This document shows positions 23,028 through 35,139 of a stretch of 64,000 nt of DNA, piece by piece (positions within the stretch are counted from its first letter, which is position 1; each line of letters begins with the position of its first letter). The DNA lies in the NCBI RefSeq assembly GCF_029784155.1, contig NC_073693.1, positions 220,485,770 to 220,549,769 on the forward strand, given 5' to 3'. The position numbers and the translations under genes are program-made. A model generated the notes under the pieces. That model was not told where the DNA came from, searched no databases, and saw nothing but the letters and a program-made list of their open reading frames with translations. This DNA is from Uranotaenia lowii. Its lineage: Eukaryota > Arthropoda > Insecta > Diptera > Culicidae.

Positions 23028-24175
23028 AACATATTCTATATGTAAAATGATTAACTTTCCCAAAAACCGCGAGTAATTTTGAATTTTGAAAATAATCGAA
23101 ATGGTATAGAAAAATGAAACTGAAGTCTTCAACAAAGTTGTTGAATGAATTGAAATCTTTGACATCAAAACTTCAATTATTTTGTTTAATTCCTATGTCT
23201 CAAGAAGTTGTAGACTTTTTTTGAATTTCTATAAATTGTAGAAATTGAAGAAAAGCATTGTATCTCCGAGACAAGAATATCTTGGCAATATCTGTGTCCA
23301 TGATTGAATGATGAATAGTAAATCAGCTTTGTTTTTAGGTAGGTTCATTGGATTATCAGTTATCAAAGATCGATTTCCCTTATCCAAAACTGACCATTTT
23401 AAAAATTTCCACACGCCATATCACCGAAACTACAGGTGGTAGACAAATCTGTGAAATGTTTTGAATTCAGGACGCCAAAATCTTACAAAATCAGTTATTG
23501 AAACATTGTCACCAAAAATGCAATTTCCCTGTGTAATCGTTACCAACTTTTTATGTTTAATCTCAGAATTACAGATATTGTTTTTTTCGAGAAGTCGGAA
23601 TTTTGCAGAGTCCTGTCGATTAGAAATCTTGATCGTTCACCCAGTCTTTATTATAAAACTTTGGTATGCCAGGCGTACTGGTTTCGACTCCCGGTATCGA
23701 CAAGAAAAATTTTGGGTTCGAACCCCATAAGTGGCCGATAGGTAAGATGTGTTTCCTCCTATAAGGCCGCAACAAATTTCAAATCCTTCTTTTGTCACTC
23801 GGTGTTGAAACATCGCAAGGGGGGGGGGGGGGGGGGGACAATAAAAAATAATGCGAAAAAACAAATATATTGGAATAAATTGCACGAAAACTTGCATGCA
23901 ACCACATTGCATACTATATCATTGCACAAAACCTATAAATCTAGTAATTTTTTATCGAAAAATTCAATAAAATCAAGAATACAAAAGGTGGAAAGACTCC
24001 CATAATCAAAAATTTGTTTTTTGGTCTTGTAATCTTTCAGATATTTGATATTTTTTTCGAAATTTACATAAAATACTTTATTTTTTTCCCCCCTCAGGGT
24101 TTTTGGAAATTTCGAAGGGGGGGGGGGGGGGGGTGACAAAAGAAGAAATTGATATTTGTTCCAGCCTAACTGACT
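23028..24175. other. AT-rich spacer with poly(G) tracts and a tRNA-like B box
   Basis: No gene seen. Two long G homopolymers lie at 23819-23837 and 24117-24133. 23660-23735 contains GGGTTCGAACCCC, which resembles a Pol III B box and may be the remnant of a tRNA-derived SINE. I cannot find a convincing A box. Confidence 0.35.
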
Positions 24176-24295
24176 ATATAATAAGAATGCTCAATCAGTT
24201 GCCAGCTGGCCAGGTATATACACGAATGAGCACATACTTAGGCAGAATCCGTGCACCCATTGGTGGATAACCAACATACATACATACATACACAC

Positions 24296-24360
24296 AGCTT
24301 CGCGGGCCGCATAAACATGTCTCGAGGGCCGTATGCGTCTCGCGATTTGCTCATCCTTGG
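24296..24360. mobile_element. hAT-like terminal fragment
   Basis: CGCGGGCCGCATAAAC, GAGGGCCGTATGCG and then TTTGCTCATCCTTG follow the pattern of many hAT non-autonomous ends (CAGGG-TGAGCAA at the tip, GCGGGCCGC inside). Only one end is seen. Confidence 0.4.
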
Positions 24361-24402
24361 TTTAAGGTAATTTAATTCCAAATACATAATAATACAGTAA
24401 TT

Positions 24403-24468
24403 TTTAGATGTCCCTACTAAAAAGGACATCACTTTTCACCGCTAGGCCGATAAATCAAAGTAACAAAC
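24403..24468 (+). repeat. 66-bp direct repeat, left copy
   Basis: Identical to 24937-25002 in the same orientation. It includes GATGTCCCTACTAAAAAGG and CACCGCTAGGCCGATAAATC. The copies are separated by 468 bp of unrecognised sequence. Confidence 0.8.
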
Positions 24469-24936
24469 AAAAATTACGGTGATCAATCTCTTCATAAAAT
24501 TAAAAAAAAAAACTTTGGCCAAAAAGAAATAAAAACACGACATCATAGCATCGGTGGTAGGTCACTATCAGACTATCGACCGTACCGTTTCGCATGCAAA
24601 CCCCGCATGTAACGAAATGCGAAGAGAACAAACTGAGAAGACTAAACATCGATAGATGCGTTTCTGAGTTAAAGGGAGCTTATCTGAGCGATCACATATC
24701 ATCTTTTTGTTCGTCCGCACTGCAAGTTTTCTCTTGTGGGGCGGACCACGCTTGGCCTACTAATGTGTGGTGGTAGATGCAACTCTATCTGTATCTACCG
24801 CTTCATAGTAGTAGGCTCGTGAGGAACAAAAATTTGATATGTGATGGTAATGCTTCTAAACAAATTCTACCCGCTCATTTTCACCATCTTTCATTTCTTC
24901 TAACCTTCTATCCATCTATATAAAAATTTCATAATC

Positions 24937-25002
24937 TTTAGATGTCCCTACTAAAAAGGACATCACTTTTCACCGCTAGGCCGATAAATCAAAGTAACAA
25001 AC
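24937..25002 (+). repeat. 66-bp direct repeat, right copy
   Basis: Perfect copy of 24403-24468. It is preceded by CTATATAAAAATTTC, a kind of string often seen at the ends of insect repeats. Confidence 0.8.
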
Positions 25003-25612
25003 TAATTTTTAAATTTTATCACGGCTAAAATAAAATTTCAAAACTAAAAATTTAATTTTTATGACGTTATTTTTAATGTTTTCAGTAGTGAAAACGTTTT
25101 GTATCAATAAGTGTTGATCATGAGAGGTAATTATCAAAGTTTACTAAACACAAAGGATCGATTTCAGTTCAAATTGTTCTTGTCTATAGCAATTTCGAGA
25201 TTTTTTATTGAAATAAAACCATGTAGAATATCAATTTGATAGTGTAGGGGAGATAAGGGCATAACGACCACCTTAAGGAAGACGCTTGCGCTTATTTAAC
25301 TATAGCAAACAGCACATATTATATGTGACCTACATCATTGTTTCATGTTCAGACACTAAAATAGTCTATTTCCTAACTGGTTGATAATTGAAAAAGTAAA
25401 TATAAACGTTTCAAAATGCATTTTAATTTTTTTTGCTGAATGCTGAAAATCAGTAATTTACTGATCAGTAATATACTGATCAGTAATATACTGCGGCAGT
25501 ATAAGCAACATAAATCGGGATACGATGGGCGTTTTCTGCCGTGGAATCAAGCAGTGGAATTCACTCGATGAAGTCAACTGAATATAGAGCTACAGCTTGG
25601 CTTGTTTCATCA

Positions 25613-25690
25613 TACGATTTGGCCTATTGGTTAGACGTCGGAGAGGTTATCAGTAGACTCGAGTTCGATTCCTGTTCGAGGTGGTTTTTT
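25613..25690 (+). repeat. tRNA-like Pol III segment, left arm
   Basis: TGGCCTATTGGTTAGACGTC fits an A box and GAGTTCGATTCC fits a B box, spaced about 45 bp as in tRNA genes. The flanks do not form a clear acceptor stem, so this is a tRNA-derived repeat rather than a working tRNA. Confidence 0.5.
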
Positions 25691-27718
25691 TTATTCATTT
25701 ACCATTCATGGGCGATGCATTTTGCACTAAACGATGAGGCGTATATCAATTAAACAAAGCAATATTTACTAAAATAATGTATGACTGTTTGCAGAATACA
25801 AACAATTTACACACTCATATATTATGTTTCTGGTACTTTGAACAAGGGGGCCCCCCGAGGGAAAAGAAGTTTTAACATTACTTTAATCATACTACTACAA
25901 ATCCATGAAAAGAACTCAAAACTAGAAAATCTGGATGAAAACTTGAAATATAAAAACTAAAGAGCCCCCGTGAAATAATATCTAGATTAGTTTTTGTCTT
26001 AACAAAGTTAAGGGGGCCCCCTAGAGTAAGCAGTGAAGAAGCTCTCCCACATTTTGCGAGCTGAGAATAATAAAATCTTCTGGACAAAACCAAATTCGGA
26101 AAAATAAGAAAAATATTAGGAAAAACACCTCAAATTTTCCTTTTTTATCAAATCATATCAGTTACGATATTCTGTACAGAACAGGTAAAATAAAGAAAAA
26201 ATTTCATTTTTCATTTTCATTACATTCAAACGTCTCGCACAACAATAATATTTGTTGTTACGTTGAGTTTCCAAGTTATGGTTTACTGCACTAAAATAGC
26301 AGCTAATTTCGCTTTATGATAAACATTTCAGAATTTTACCCGAGCAGTATCCGGGTTAATATCAATTATTCAATCATTATTATTAAAATTATTATTAAAA
26401 TTAAAATCATTATTATTGAAATATGCATTGGTTTCTAAATTCTAAACCCTTTTCCCTCCCTATTTTTGAATGTAAAATATTTGTTAAAAAACTGTAGTTC
26501 CTTAAATTGGACCAATCGACAGTACAGGGTTTCTGTATTGAATTTCCATCCCAATTTCTGTTTTAGACTTGAAATTGGTATTGGAACATTTTCAACTGAT
26601 TCATCCAAAATTTTATCATCGTCTGAAGTGAATATCCTGAATTCAGTATATCATTTTCCGAATGATCATTCTCAAATTATCATAAAAACGATCTCATAGT
26701 TGAGTTGCTAGTATCATTGAGTGATTTTCTTAATATGAATATTTCTATGATCTTAATCTTATCTTTTTCCAGATTCAATTCATCGGGATTTTCAAGTCTT
26801 GTGTTGTTTCTTCAGTTACTGAAGTTCAGTTTCATTATTTTTCTGAATTTTGAAAATTCAGAATCTTTGTTTAAGGTACTAAACTCATTTGTATTCCTTA
26901 TCTGATTTTTTTCAATGATAACTGGTTCTGTGTTTTTAGCATTTAATCTTTATTCTTATTTTTTTTCAACCGATCATTTTTCCACTAATACCCCTTTGGC
27001 TTTAAGGGTATCGAATGAAATTAATATTTGGTGTAATTTCTGCTTTTGCTCTGATTGTAACTCTGTATATTTTTATTTTTAATTTAATTCATATTTCGTT
27101 TCTCAAAACTTGATTTAAAACACTGAATTTTGGTTCTGAATATAACGTTATTTAAAGATTTGAATTCTTAAACTCTTATATCTGTATCTCTATGGAATGT
27201 GGATTTAATTATTTGTTTGTTTTTTTTTATTTTTTTTTTTCTATGTTTCAAATCTTCATGGTACTTCCTAATTGTCATTAGGTAAATATTTCTCGATTAA
27301 GCACAAACCAAACGATCAATGATAATATGAAAATCATTTAGAATATCTATCCGGTCATTTTTTTTTTAAATTAGAGAATATTAGTTGGTGATAAGGGTTT
27401 TAAAAACAATGAGAATTAAATTTTATCAGAGTTTTCATTTCTAAGAAATTTCTAAACTCTTTACCAATGTTTGCACATGATTGATTAACAATTTTTATTT
27501 GTTTTAAAATACTAGAAACTATGTTCTACGCAGACAACATGGTTTTTGGAAGATAGTATACTGCGCTCATCTCCAGTTTTTTACACGTTTGAAAGGTTTT
27601 GTATTTTCTGGGTAGCATTTGGAAAAAAAATCGAATTATAGGGGCCCCCCGAGAGAAATTGCCCCGGGCCCCCCGATGGCTTAATCCGGCCCTGATCATG
27701 AATGACAAATGAAAAAAA

Positions 27719-27800
27719 AATCTCCTCGAACAGGAATCGAACTCGAGTCTTCTGATTACATCTCCGACATCTTACCAATAGGCTAAATCGTCTGATGTTA
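27719..27800 (-). repeat. tRNA-like Pol III segment, right arm
   Basis: On the minus strand it reads TAGCCTATTGGTAAGATGTC, then CTCGAGTTCGATTCCTG, the inverse counterpart of 25613-25690 with about 80-85% similarity. Both A- and B-box cores are kept. Confidence 0.5.
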
Positions 27801-28326
27801 GCTGGTGAAGCTAAAACTCTATCATTCAGTTGACTACTTCGAGTTGGATTCGCTGCTAGATGCTACGGAAGAAAACGCTCTTCGTGCCGCGATAAATTGT
27901 TCTCAATTAATTATCGAATCAAATTAAAGTAAAAACGCGTTTTAAAATTAATTTTAGTGAAAAATCAAAAACTAATGATGGTGAAAATTGAGGAACAATG
28001 TGTACATCATGTTGCAGTGCGTACAATATAGATCAATATGATTCAAAGGTCATAAAAGCGAATTTCCTGGTGCTCAAATATTATAATATTTTCGTCACTT
28101 GAGAACCTAGATGTTTTTGTTTAAACATGTCTGCAAAGATGATAAAGAGATTTCTTTTTTGGTGAAAAATTTATACTATAGGAAGTACGAATCTATTCCT
28201 AATGAAAATTTATTTAAAAAAAACGCATACTTTTGAAGAAAAGAGAAGTGCTTCCTATGTCCCGGGTGCTTGTTATGCCCTTATCTCCCCTACATCTTAT
28301 TAAAGTGAATTATTTCGTTTCTAAGG

Positions 28327-29150
28327 CGGCATCCATAAATTACGTAACGCAAAAATGCAGCTTTTTGACCCCCTCCCCCCCGTATGCCACAAATCGTAAC
28401 GCTACGACGTACCCCCCTTTGAAAATTACGTAACGCTGATAATTCCCCCCCCCCCTATCTTATAATGTTTTTAAATACTGATTTTCGAAGATCAAAAAAA
28501 GAATTTGACATAATTTTTTCAACGTTTTACAAAACGGAATTTATATCCATCCAAATCGCTTCTTAGTACTCAATGATGATAACTTTTTGATAAAATAAAT
28601 TGATTGTCTTAATCCGAGTTGCTCTGTGCTTGTTCACTGATGATCTTCCTTGTTTACTTTAGTTTGTTAAAAAAGTATAACTTGTTATGCAAAATATATT
28701 TCACTTAGTAGTATTCGTCGGAATAATCAAAATTGAATTTTTTTTTAAATCAATTGAGAAAAAAATAGTAAAATTTCCGTCTTAAGGTTGAACTGAGTTC
28801 TTAGGAGTAAATGAACCTAATATTCGGTTTTCCAACGGTTATTTTACGGATATTCAATTCGGATATTCAATCAATGTCGGAGTCTATCTCAGAATCTTTA
28901 AAGGGGAAAGAATACAAACCAGTTTCAATCATGTTGAAGCCTACAAATTTTAAGCAGATTTTGGTATGTTTATCATTCTGCGAAAATGGCATGACATCAA
29001 AATAGCTGCGATTAAGTAAACTGAAATTTTTAAGGAAAAAAATCGTTACGTAACGATGAGCATACCTCCCCCCCTATGTCACAATTCGTAACGCTCGAGC
29101 TTACTCCCTCCCCCCCCCCCTAGGAGCGTTACGTAATTTATGGATGCCCC
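28327..29150. mobile_element. MITE-like element, CATCCATAAATTACGTAACGC ends
   Basis: The left end GCATCCATAAATTACGTAAC has its inverse at 29126-29147. Both sides are followed inward by C-rich runs and further copies of CGTAACGCT. Ends of this kind are widespread in insect genomes. No ORF with transposase motifs. Confidence 0.6.
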
Positions 29151-30436
29151 CAGGAAATGTAACAATCGTTTTCTCTTATGTCCATTTTAAAAAAAAATTC
29201 AAAATAAAACTGCATCAAATAATTATTCCATGCAAATTTCAAATTTCAATATTTTAATCTCCACACCTTTGATTAACTGAAAAGTTTCCATTCCGAAATA
29301 TATTTTGAAATTTGCTCAACTCAGACAACTAAAGTGTGTTTCTCGAATTTTGCTCTATCGACTGATAATTTTCATATGCAGAAAACCAGAAATCTTAGTT
29401 CTTTTAACATATTTTAAGACAAAGCTATCCATTCAGCCAATACTAAAGGCTGCCCAATCGGTATTGCCCACGCTACCCTCACTGACCATACTGACTGGAC
29501 TCTCGATTTCGTTTGTTGATAATTTTTCCAACAGTACGCAATATCGATTCCAGAGTGCGCATCGATCGATTTGAAGAAATGCTATACCAGTTAGAAAATG
29601 CCACCCAACTTTCGAAAAAAACAGGCAATACAGACGATAAAATCGGGCTAAATAGGTACATTTTTTCTACAGAGCATTTGTATCGGAAAAAATGGTAAGT
29701 TCGCCACCTACCGTCGATATTGCGAACCTGCTAAATTTGACGAAAAAAATGTGTGTTCTAAGTGTCATGTCAGTATGATCAGTGCTACCCTTTCAAATAA
29801 ACAAATTATATAAAGGAATCAGAGACACTTATCTCTTTTCAAAAACGCTTAAATTCACCCATTTTTTTTATATTATTCGCATAACCAAAAAAGTTTACTT
29901 TTTTAAGAGCGGCTCACCAAGCACAAATAACAACACTAGCATTTACGTGACGTTAAAATACTTAAGTCGATTATTAAAAATATTTTTAAAATCCAAATGA
30001 CGATTTTAAAAATTATACAGCTAAATTAAGCAGTTCAATGGCGTTTTCATATTATTAAATACTTTTATTCCGTAACATAAACTATAAAAAATATCTCGAA
30101 CAAAGACGCTCTACGCTTTTGAAAGAATATTAATGTTCTGTAGCTTTATTATCTTTAATTAATCTTAAATTTTCATCACTTTTTGATCCGATCTAAACGT
30201 TGTCAACTCGATTAACCTATTTCGGCAAGCAAACGTTGCAAAAGATGACATGCGACAGACCACAACAATCCGGTATGTTCATGTTGTGCACTATGTTGTT
30301 GTTCGGATCACTTCCGCACTCACGGTTTACACACGTGCAGCATACACATAGATACATACCTAAATCCAAACTACTCCCAACCACATGGAACTTATTGCCG
30401 ACCCGAGGATGCCACAACAATTCATCAAGTTTTGTG
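29151..30436. other. AT-rich region with one possible exon
   Basis: Mostly low-complexity AT sequence. The only candidate for coding is the segment at 29535-29694, listed separately. Confidence 0.4.
29535..29694 (+). CDS. Possible internal exon, function unknown
   Basis: An open segment bounded by an acceptor-like TTTTTCCAACAG and a donor GGTAAGT. One frame is open across all 160 bp and encodes a charged stretch including DRFEEMLYQLENATQLSKK. I do not recognise the protein. No adjoining exon is evident within the next kilobase. It may be a chance ORF or an exon of a gene with long introns. Confidence 0.2.
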
Positions 30437-30438
30437 TA

Positions 30439-31412
30439 GGGGAGAGTGGGGATACTTGATCCCCTTTTCTTATTTTCACCATATCTTTTTGTAAAAATTT
30501 AGCAACTCGCCGTCTTTGACATTTTCTGACAGCTTGTAACTTCAAGTTTCTATGCTCCAAAAACTAGAACGATACTTGAACCCGTTGATGAACTAGAAGC
30601 ATTTTCGTGGGAGTAAAAAAATTGCGATTTTTCTGAAGTTAGGGGAGATTTGATCCCCTATTGAAGGAGACTTGATCTTTTATTCAGGAAGCCCTAATCC
30701 TTGTATAAAAATCAAACAAAACCCCAAGATAGAATGTAAATTGACTATTTTGGTCATGTTTGTCTCATTTCACAACTTATAACAGACATAAGAAGAAAAT
30801 TCTATAACTTTGTCTCAACGCTAATAACATTGCATACTTAAAGGCGCTATTTTTTATAATTAAGAGAAAATTAATTATTTTTGCTCTTTTCTTCAGACAA
30901 TTGTTTGATAAATATTAGTTTTTGGATAAATATTAGTAATTTCGTAATCAGCAATCATAACGATCAATTCAGAAGAAGAATATGCCGTTTGGAAGGGGGA
31001 TCAATTGTACCCAACTCTAGGAGATCAATTGTACCCATAATCAACATTTTAGAAAACTTTTTCTGAAAAAAATTGAGAGTTTTCCATTGCTTTGAAAATA
31101 TGGCATTATGAAGTTCATTTTACGTTCGAACGATTGATACATTGGAACAAATATTTTTTTTATAATTTTCCCATGTAAGGAACATTTTAAAGTGATGAAA
31201 AAAGATCTTCAAGTTACATTTTGTGAAATTTTTCAAACAAAGTTCAATTACTCAAACAATTATTTTGTTAAAATTTTTTAAACTACAAGCATTGTTATTT
31301 TGCTCATTTTGGCACATTTTTCAAGAACATTTGGTCTTTGTAAGACATTCCAGTTTCGAGATATAGCTAAGGAATCAAGTATCCCCAGGGATCAAGTATC
31401 CTCATTCTCCCC
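30439..31412. mobile_element. TIR element with GGGGAGAGTGGGG-type ends
   Basis: The left end GGGGAGAGTGGGGATACTTG and the right end (31388-31412) are inverse copies with two mismatches. TA lies outside both (30437-30438, 31413-31414). GATCCCCT-like and GGATCAA motifs recur inside near both ends. No transposase is visible. The outermost GGGGAGA is shared with the 25,247-28,290 element. Confidence 0.6.
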
Positions 31413-31414
31413 TA

Positions 31415-33054
31415 TGGATCTGACAATGTTTCCGACCGCAATATCGGTCGCGAAAATTGTTCAAAATTTATTTGGATTGACTAGTTTGGAATTGTCTGTA
31501 ACAAATGCGAGGTTTGTTAACCTAGACACTCAGAAGGTAACGATGTCGGAAATCGCTATAGATAACAATTCAATTCACGCATTCCTCTGGTAACTGAGTG
31601 GAAAAGTTGATAACGATACAAGTTCACATTTCGCTTCCCCACGCTGGTTTCCATGTGACTAAATATTTAGCACGAGAGTTTACGTACCACCAGATCTTAT
31701 CTTTCGACTTATATTGGTGTAAGCACCAATCCAGCCAGAGTATTTTACATCATTAGACTTCGGTGCCGATTTGATTGCTTCAGAAAAATACATATATGTA
31801 CCTACCGTCCTATAACAATGACAATCGAAGAATTCTAGAAGAAAAAACACCTGAAAGATTAAACTAATTGAAATTTTGGAAAACTGTTCAGCAATTGATA
31901 TGCGATATCAATTTTAGGCACATAAGTTTCAGTCAACAGGGACGAGCATATGGCAATTTGGCTCTACGGAATGTAAATTACCCTTTTTGTCTTCATTGAT
32001 TTACGTTTATTCCCGTTTACAATAAATAAAATATAGGGTAATGCAATCGCATCACCAGTATAGCGCCATTGCACAATAACAAACTATCGGACTGGGTAGA
32101 TAAGCAACACGTTCCCAAATTGGAACAACAGCTGCATTTTTCAGGGATAGCACGAAACTTACCTCATCTCCATTCCCACTTCCAATTCCACACTAGAAGA
32201 CACAGATCCCCAAAACAACGAGCGCAAAAGTGAACCTTAGAGCAACCCCACCCGTGCAATATTCATACCTACAGACCCTATGCTTCTCTATTCTGGGCTC
32301 GTCGGATTTGCTGCTCAGTGTTCTACAAGCCTCGGGCAGGACCATGACCACACCACAAAATGGCAAAGCTTTGCTCTCTCCCAGCAGCGATGCACGTGTC
32401 CAATGGGAGATACCTACCAACCTCCATTTTTTTTGCTCTCGGTTCTTTTGATATAGGGTGCGCTGCTGCACAATGAAGCAAAATGTGGCCTAGGTCACGA
32501 ACACGGACCAATGTGCTGTGCAGGCTGCGGTGTGTGCTAGTTAAGTGGAGCTACAAACAAAAAGGCGAGTGCAGATGCAGACACCAACTGCATGTTCCAG
32601 TAAATTTTGTAGTTGCACAAATTTTTAAATTGTTTTCCGTATCCTTGGAGCTTGATTCCGGAACAATATCTGCGATATGAATAATTTTTTTTTTAAGGAA
32701 ATTGTTACAAACGGGTTTCTACGCAAGCAATTCTGTTATCTGGGGTGATGATAGATTTCTTTATTGTTTTGTTATCGACCGCGAGACCCCCATCGACCGG
32801 AATGCTCAATCTGAGAGTTGATTATAACCATCGCAAGGCCGGTTCGAAAAGGTTTAACAATGCCACAAAGTTGCTTACGGAGGAATTTCCGTATTTGTTT
32901 GAAGGATTGGTTTTGGATTACCTTCTAATTAAGCCCTTTAATGCTTTGTTATTATCTATGTTACTATTTAATCGATTTCAATTAGATTCAGAATATATCT
33001 CTAAATGTGCGTATCACACACGCATCAATTAGAATGATTTATGAGAACACCTAT
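31415..33054. other. No recognised gene
   Basis: Contains a GC-richer stretch (32,040-32,600) with overlapping open frames on both strands and a 95-codon frame at 32,745-33,032. None has a motif or splice context that I can support. Confidence 0.4.
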
Positions 33055-33310
33055 TTCGATCGGAAAAAAGGCGTACTATTCTTTTTGTGAAATTTCACGA
33101 AATGTACTCTATTTTGTGAAAGAAATTTTATCAGAAGAACGAACTTATTTCTTCAAGTCAATCAAGTTTGTGTTCCACATTTTATAAAGGGATTACGAAA
33201 GAAATGAGCAAACAACAACTTACCGAAATATCCAGTTTTTATAAAGGCATCTTCTAGTCATAATCAACAGTGAGCGCGATAAGCGCCTTTGAGTATGCAA
33301 TAAGCCCCAA
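33055..33310 (-). repeat. Inverted, diverged copy of the 39.5-39.8 kb repeat
   Basis: On the minus strand it parallels 39530-39780. It begins with GCATACTCAAAGGCGCTTAT and CGCGCTCACTGTT and ends with GTACTCTTTT-type motifs near CGATCG. It is an internal and right-end portion of the TIR element at 38929-39818. Confidence 0.6.
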
Positions 33311-33340
33311 ACAGTTTGTAATTTTTTTTTTATTTATTTA

Positions 33341-34686
33341 TTAACCCTCATCCGCATTAGGGTGTCATTTTGACACCATTGCAAGTTTGAAGGCTTGTAA
33401 CTTTTTTCAGAAGCTTCAAAATACAAAAATTTCTTCGGGGACCCTAAATGAATTCAAAAGTTCTTCAATATTGCATCTTTACTTTTTTTTTATGGACGAA
33501 CCCTGGAAGCCTGGACAAAAAAACTCCCTTTTCCGACTTTTGGTGTCATTTTGACACCACAAAAGTAAAATCTATTTAAGTCGTTTGAATTATTATGAAC
33601 TTCATAAAAAACTTATATCAATAGAAACCTTGTAATGTCAGTAAAATATGCTTAGAACATTATATACAGCTAAAGTTACAAGTTTTCTCGTTATTCAGCA
33701 TGAAAGAAAAAAATCCGAAAAAACATGCCTCACGAAAACTGCTGTAGTTCATATATTGCACGTCCAAAAAAATATTTGTCTTATGCATATGAAAGCTGAA
33801 GTTAATGCCTACATCATGAAGACAAGAAATATTTTTTTAAATTTTTTTTAATGAAATGGTCACAAAAAGTTCAAAAAACTGGTCTAGAAAACCTACGTTT
33901 CATTCGATTGCTAGTAAATACTGTTTGAGCGATGGTAGAGTTTTAGAAAAAATATGACAACAAACTTTATTAAAATTCTAACATTTTGCTGTCTTTAGAT
34001 TTGAGATGCAACAAAAATTGAAATTACTGGAATTTTTCAAAGTTCACTACTTTGCGCAATTTTTTTTACAAATTGAAATTTCATCTGTTTTTGTGGTCCA
34101 CCGTCAGGTTGTACCCGGATTTTCAGTGCTTTTACTTTGTTTGGACCAATCAAAAGTATATTCATTGGAAAGCTAATTTAATCTACACTCTAGTGAGGTG
34201 CAACAAATCTCGCTGTGAGATTTCCCAAAAATATTAAAATTATAAACGTAAAATCATTCCTGAATTTCTAGAACTACAAGCACCGCGTCCAGCAAAACGT
34301 GTTTGTTTGCTCTCCGAGTAGGTACGGTGGGTGGTGATTTGGTCAGAGAGCGAAGCCGACAGACGAAGAAATGCACGACACGCATCGTTATTTCGTCTGT
34401 CGGCTTCGCTCTCTGCTCGAATCACCACCCACCGTACCTACTCGGAGAGTTGAGGCATGTTTTTTCGGATTTTTTTTCTTTCATGCTGAATAACGAGAAA
34501 ACTTGTAACTTTTGCGGTATATAATGTTCTAAACATATTTTACTGACGTTACAAGGTTTCTTTTGATGTAAGTTTTGTTCAAATAGGTCTAACACGCCAA
34601 AAGTTATAACGATTTGAGCTTGTGGTGTCAAATTGACACCACAAGTGCTCATTAGGGTAATGAAATCTAATGCGGATGAGGGTTAA
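33341..34686. mobile_element. TTAA-flanked foldback (piggyBac-like ends)
   Basis: TTAA at both ends, then CCCTCATCCGCATTAG and its exact inverse. The palindrome GGTGTCATTTTGACACC recurs at 33361 and 33541, and a variant lies at 34624. A further inverted pair (about 33640-33725 and 34450-34540) shows that most of the element is a foldback. The left arm carries about 580 extra bases. There is no transposase, so this is a non-autonomous element with termini of piggyBac type. Confidence 0.7.
34311..34447. repeat. Near-perfect hairpin nested in the foldback
   Basis: Arms of about 58 bp (34311-34368 and 34391-34447) pair almost completely. The arms run from TCTCCGAGTAGGTACGGTGG to GAAGCCGACAGACGAA, with only a short mismatch at TTGGTC/TCGAGC. 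The loop is about 22 bp. The arms are clearly GC-richer than the surroundings, so they have a separate origin from the AT-rich host element. Confidence 0.85.
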
Positions 34687-35139
34687 CAATTTTGTAGCAG
34701 TTGGATTAGTCTGAAGACTGTTGTCGACTGCTGAAGCCGGCGATACAGATGTGCACGTGATTAACACTTGACCCCTATGACTTCTTCGAGGGGTGGATTT
34801 GTTGGTGTTCCGGCAGGTAAACTTCAAAGTCATACTTTGCTACTAGGAATAGGATGAGCTAAGGAAGGATATTGGTAAGGTTTGAGGATTGCAAAGCTAG
34901 GGGATAATTTCCTATCCCATTTTGCTCCCAAGAGTCCATATAAGTAGGTTTTACCGCGCCTACGTCGCATTGCTTTAGGAGATTGTCTTGGGAGTGCTAT
35001 GAAAGAATTAAAGTTTTTTATGATTGCGAAGCGAAGAGATAACCAATCCCCCGACTAACCAAACTATCTTTGTACCGTAAGGCTTCGTCAAGGTGGATCA
35101 GTACCACTAAGCTGAATAAGTTTAAGATGCGTTGAAGAG
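34687..35139. other. Probable 3' region of the CR1/L2-group LINE
   Basis: No ORF of note. It lies immediately downstream (minus strand) of the LINE ORF end and is probably its untranslated tail, at least from 35139 down to about 34950. No clear terminal repeat was found. Confidence 0.3.

Larger units (their letters stand above)
25247..28290. mobile_element. 3-kb foldback/TIR element with tRNA-like arms
   Basis: The left end GGGGAGATAAGGGCATAAC is an exact inverse of the right end, with TA on both sides (25245-25246, 28291-28292). Inside lies a second inverted pair of about 180 bp (25525-25712 and 27697-27880), each resembling a tRNA gene. The centre is AT-rich and appears to include another inserted repeat ending at about 27695 (GGCTTAATCCGGCCCTG, hAT-like). 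No transposase frame is visible. Confidence 0.6.

Noticed and set aside
25613..25690. Functional tRNA gene
   Set aside because: A and B boxes are present, but no proper acceptor or anticodon stem can be drawn and an inverted partner shows it is part of a repeat.
32193..32471. 92-codon minus-strand frame with overlapping plus-strand frames
   Set aside because: Open on both strands because of GC-richer composition. No recognisable domain.
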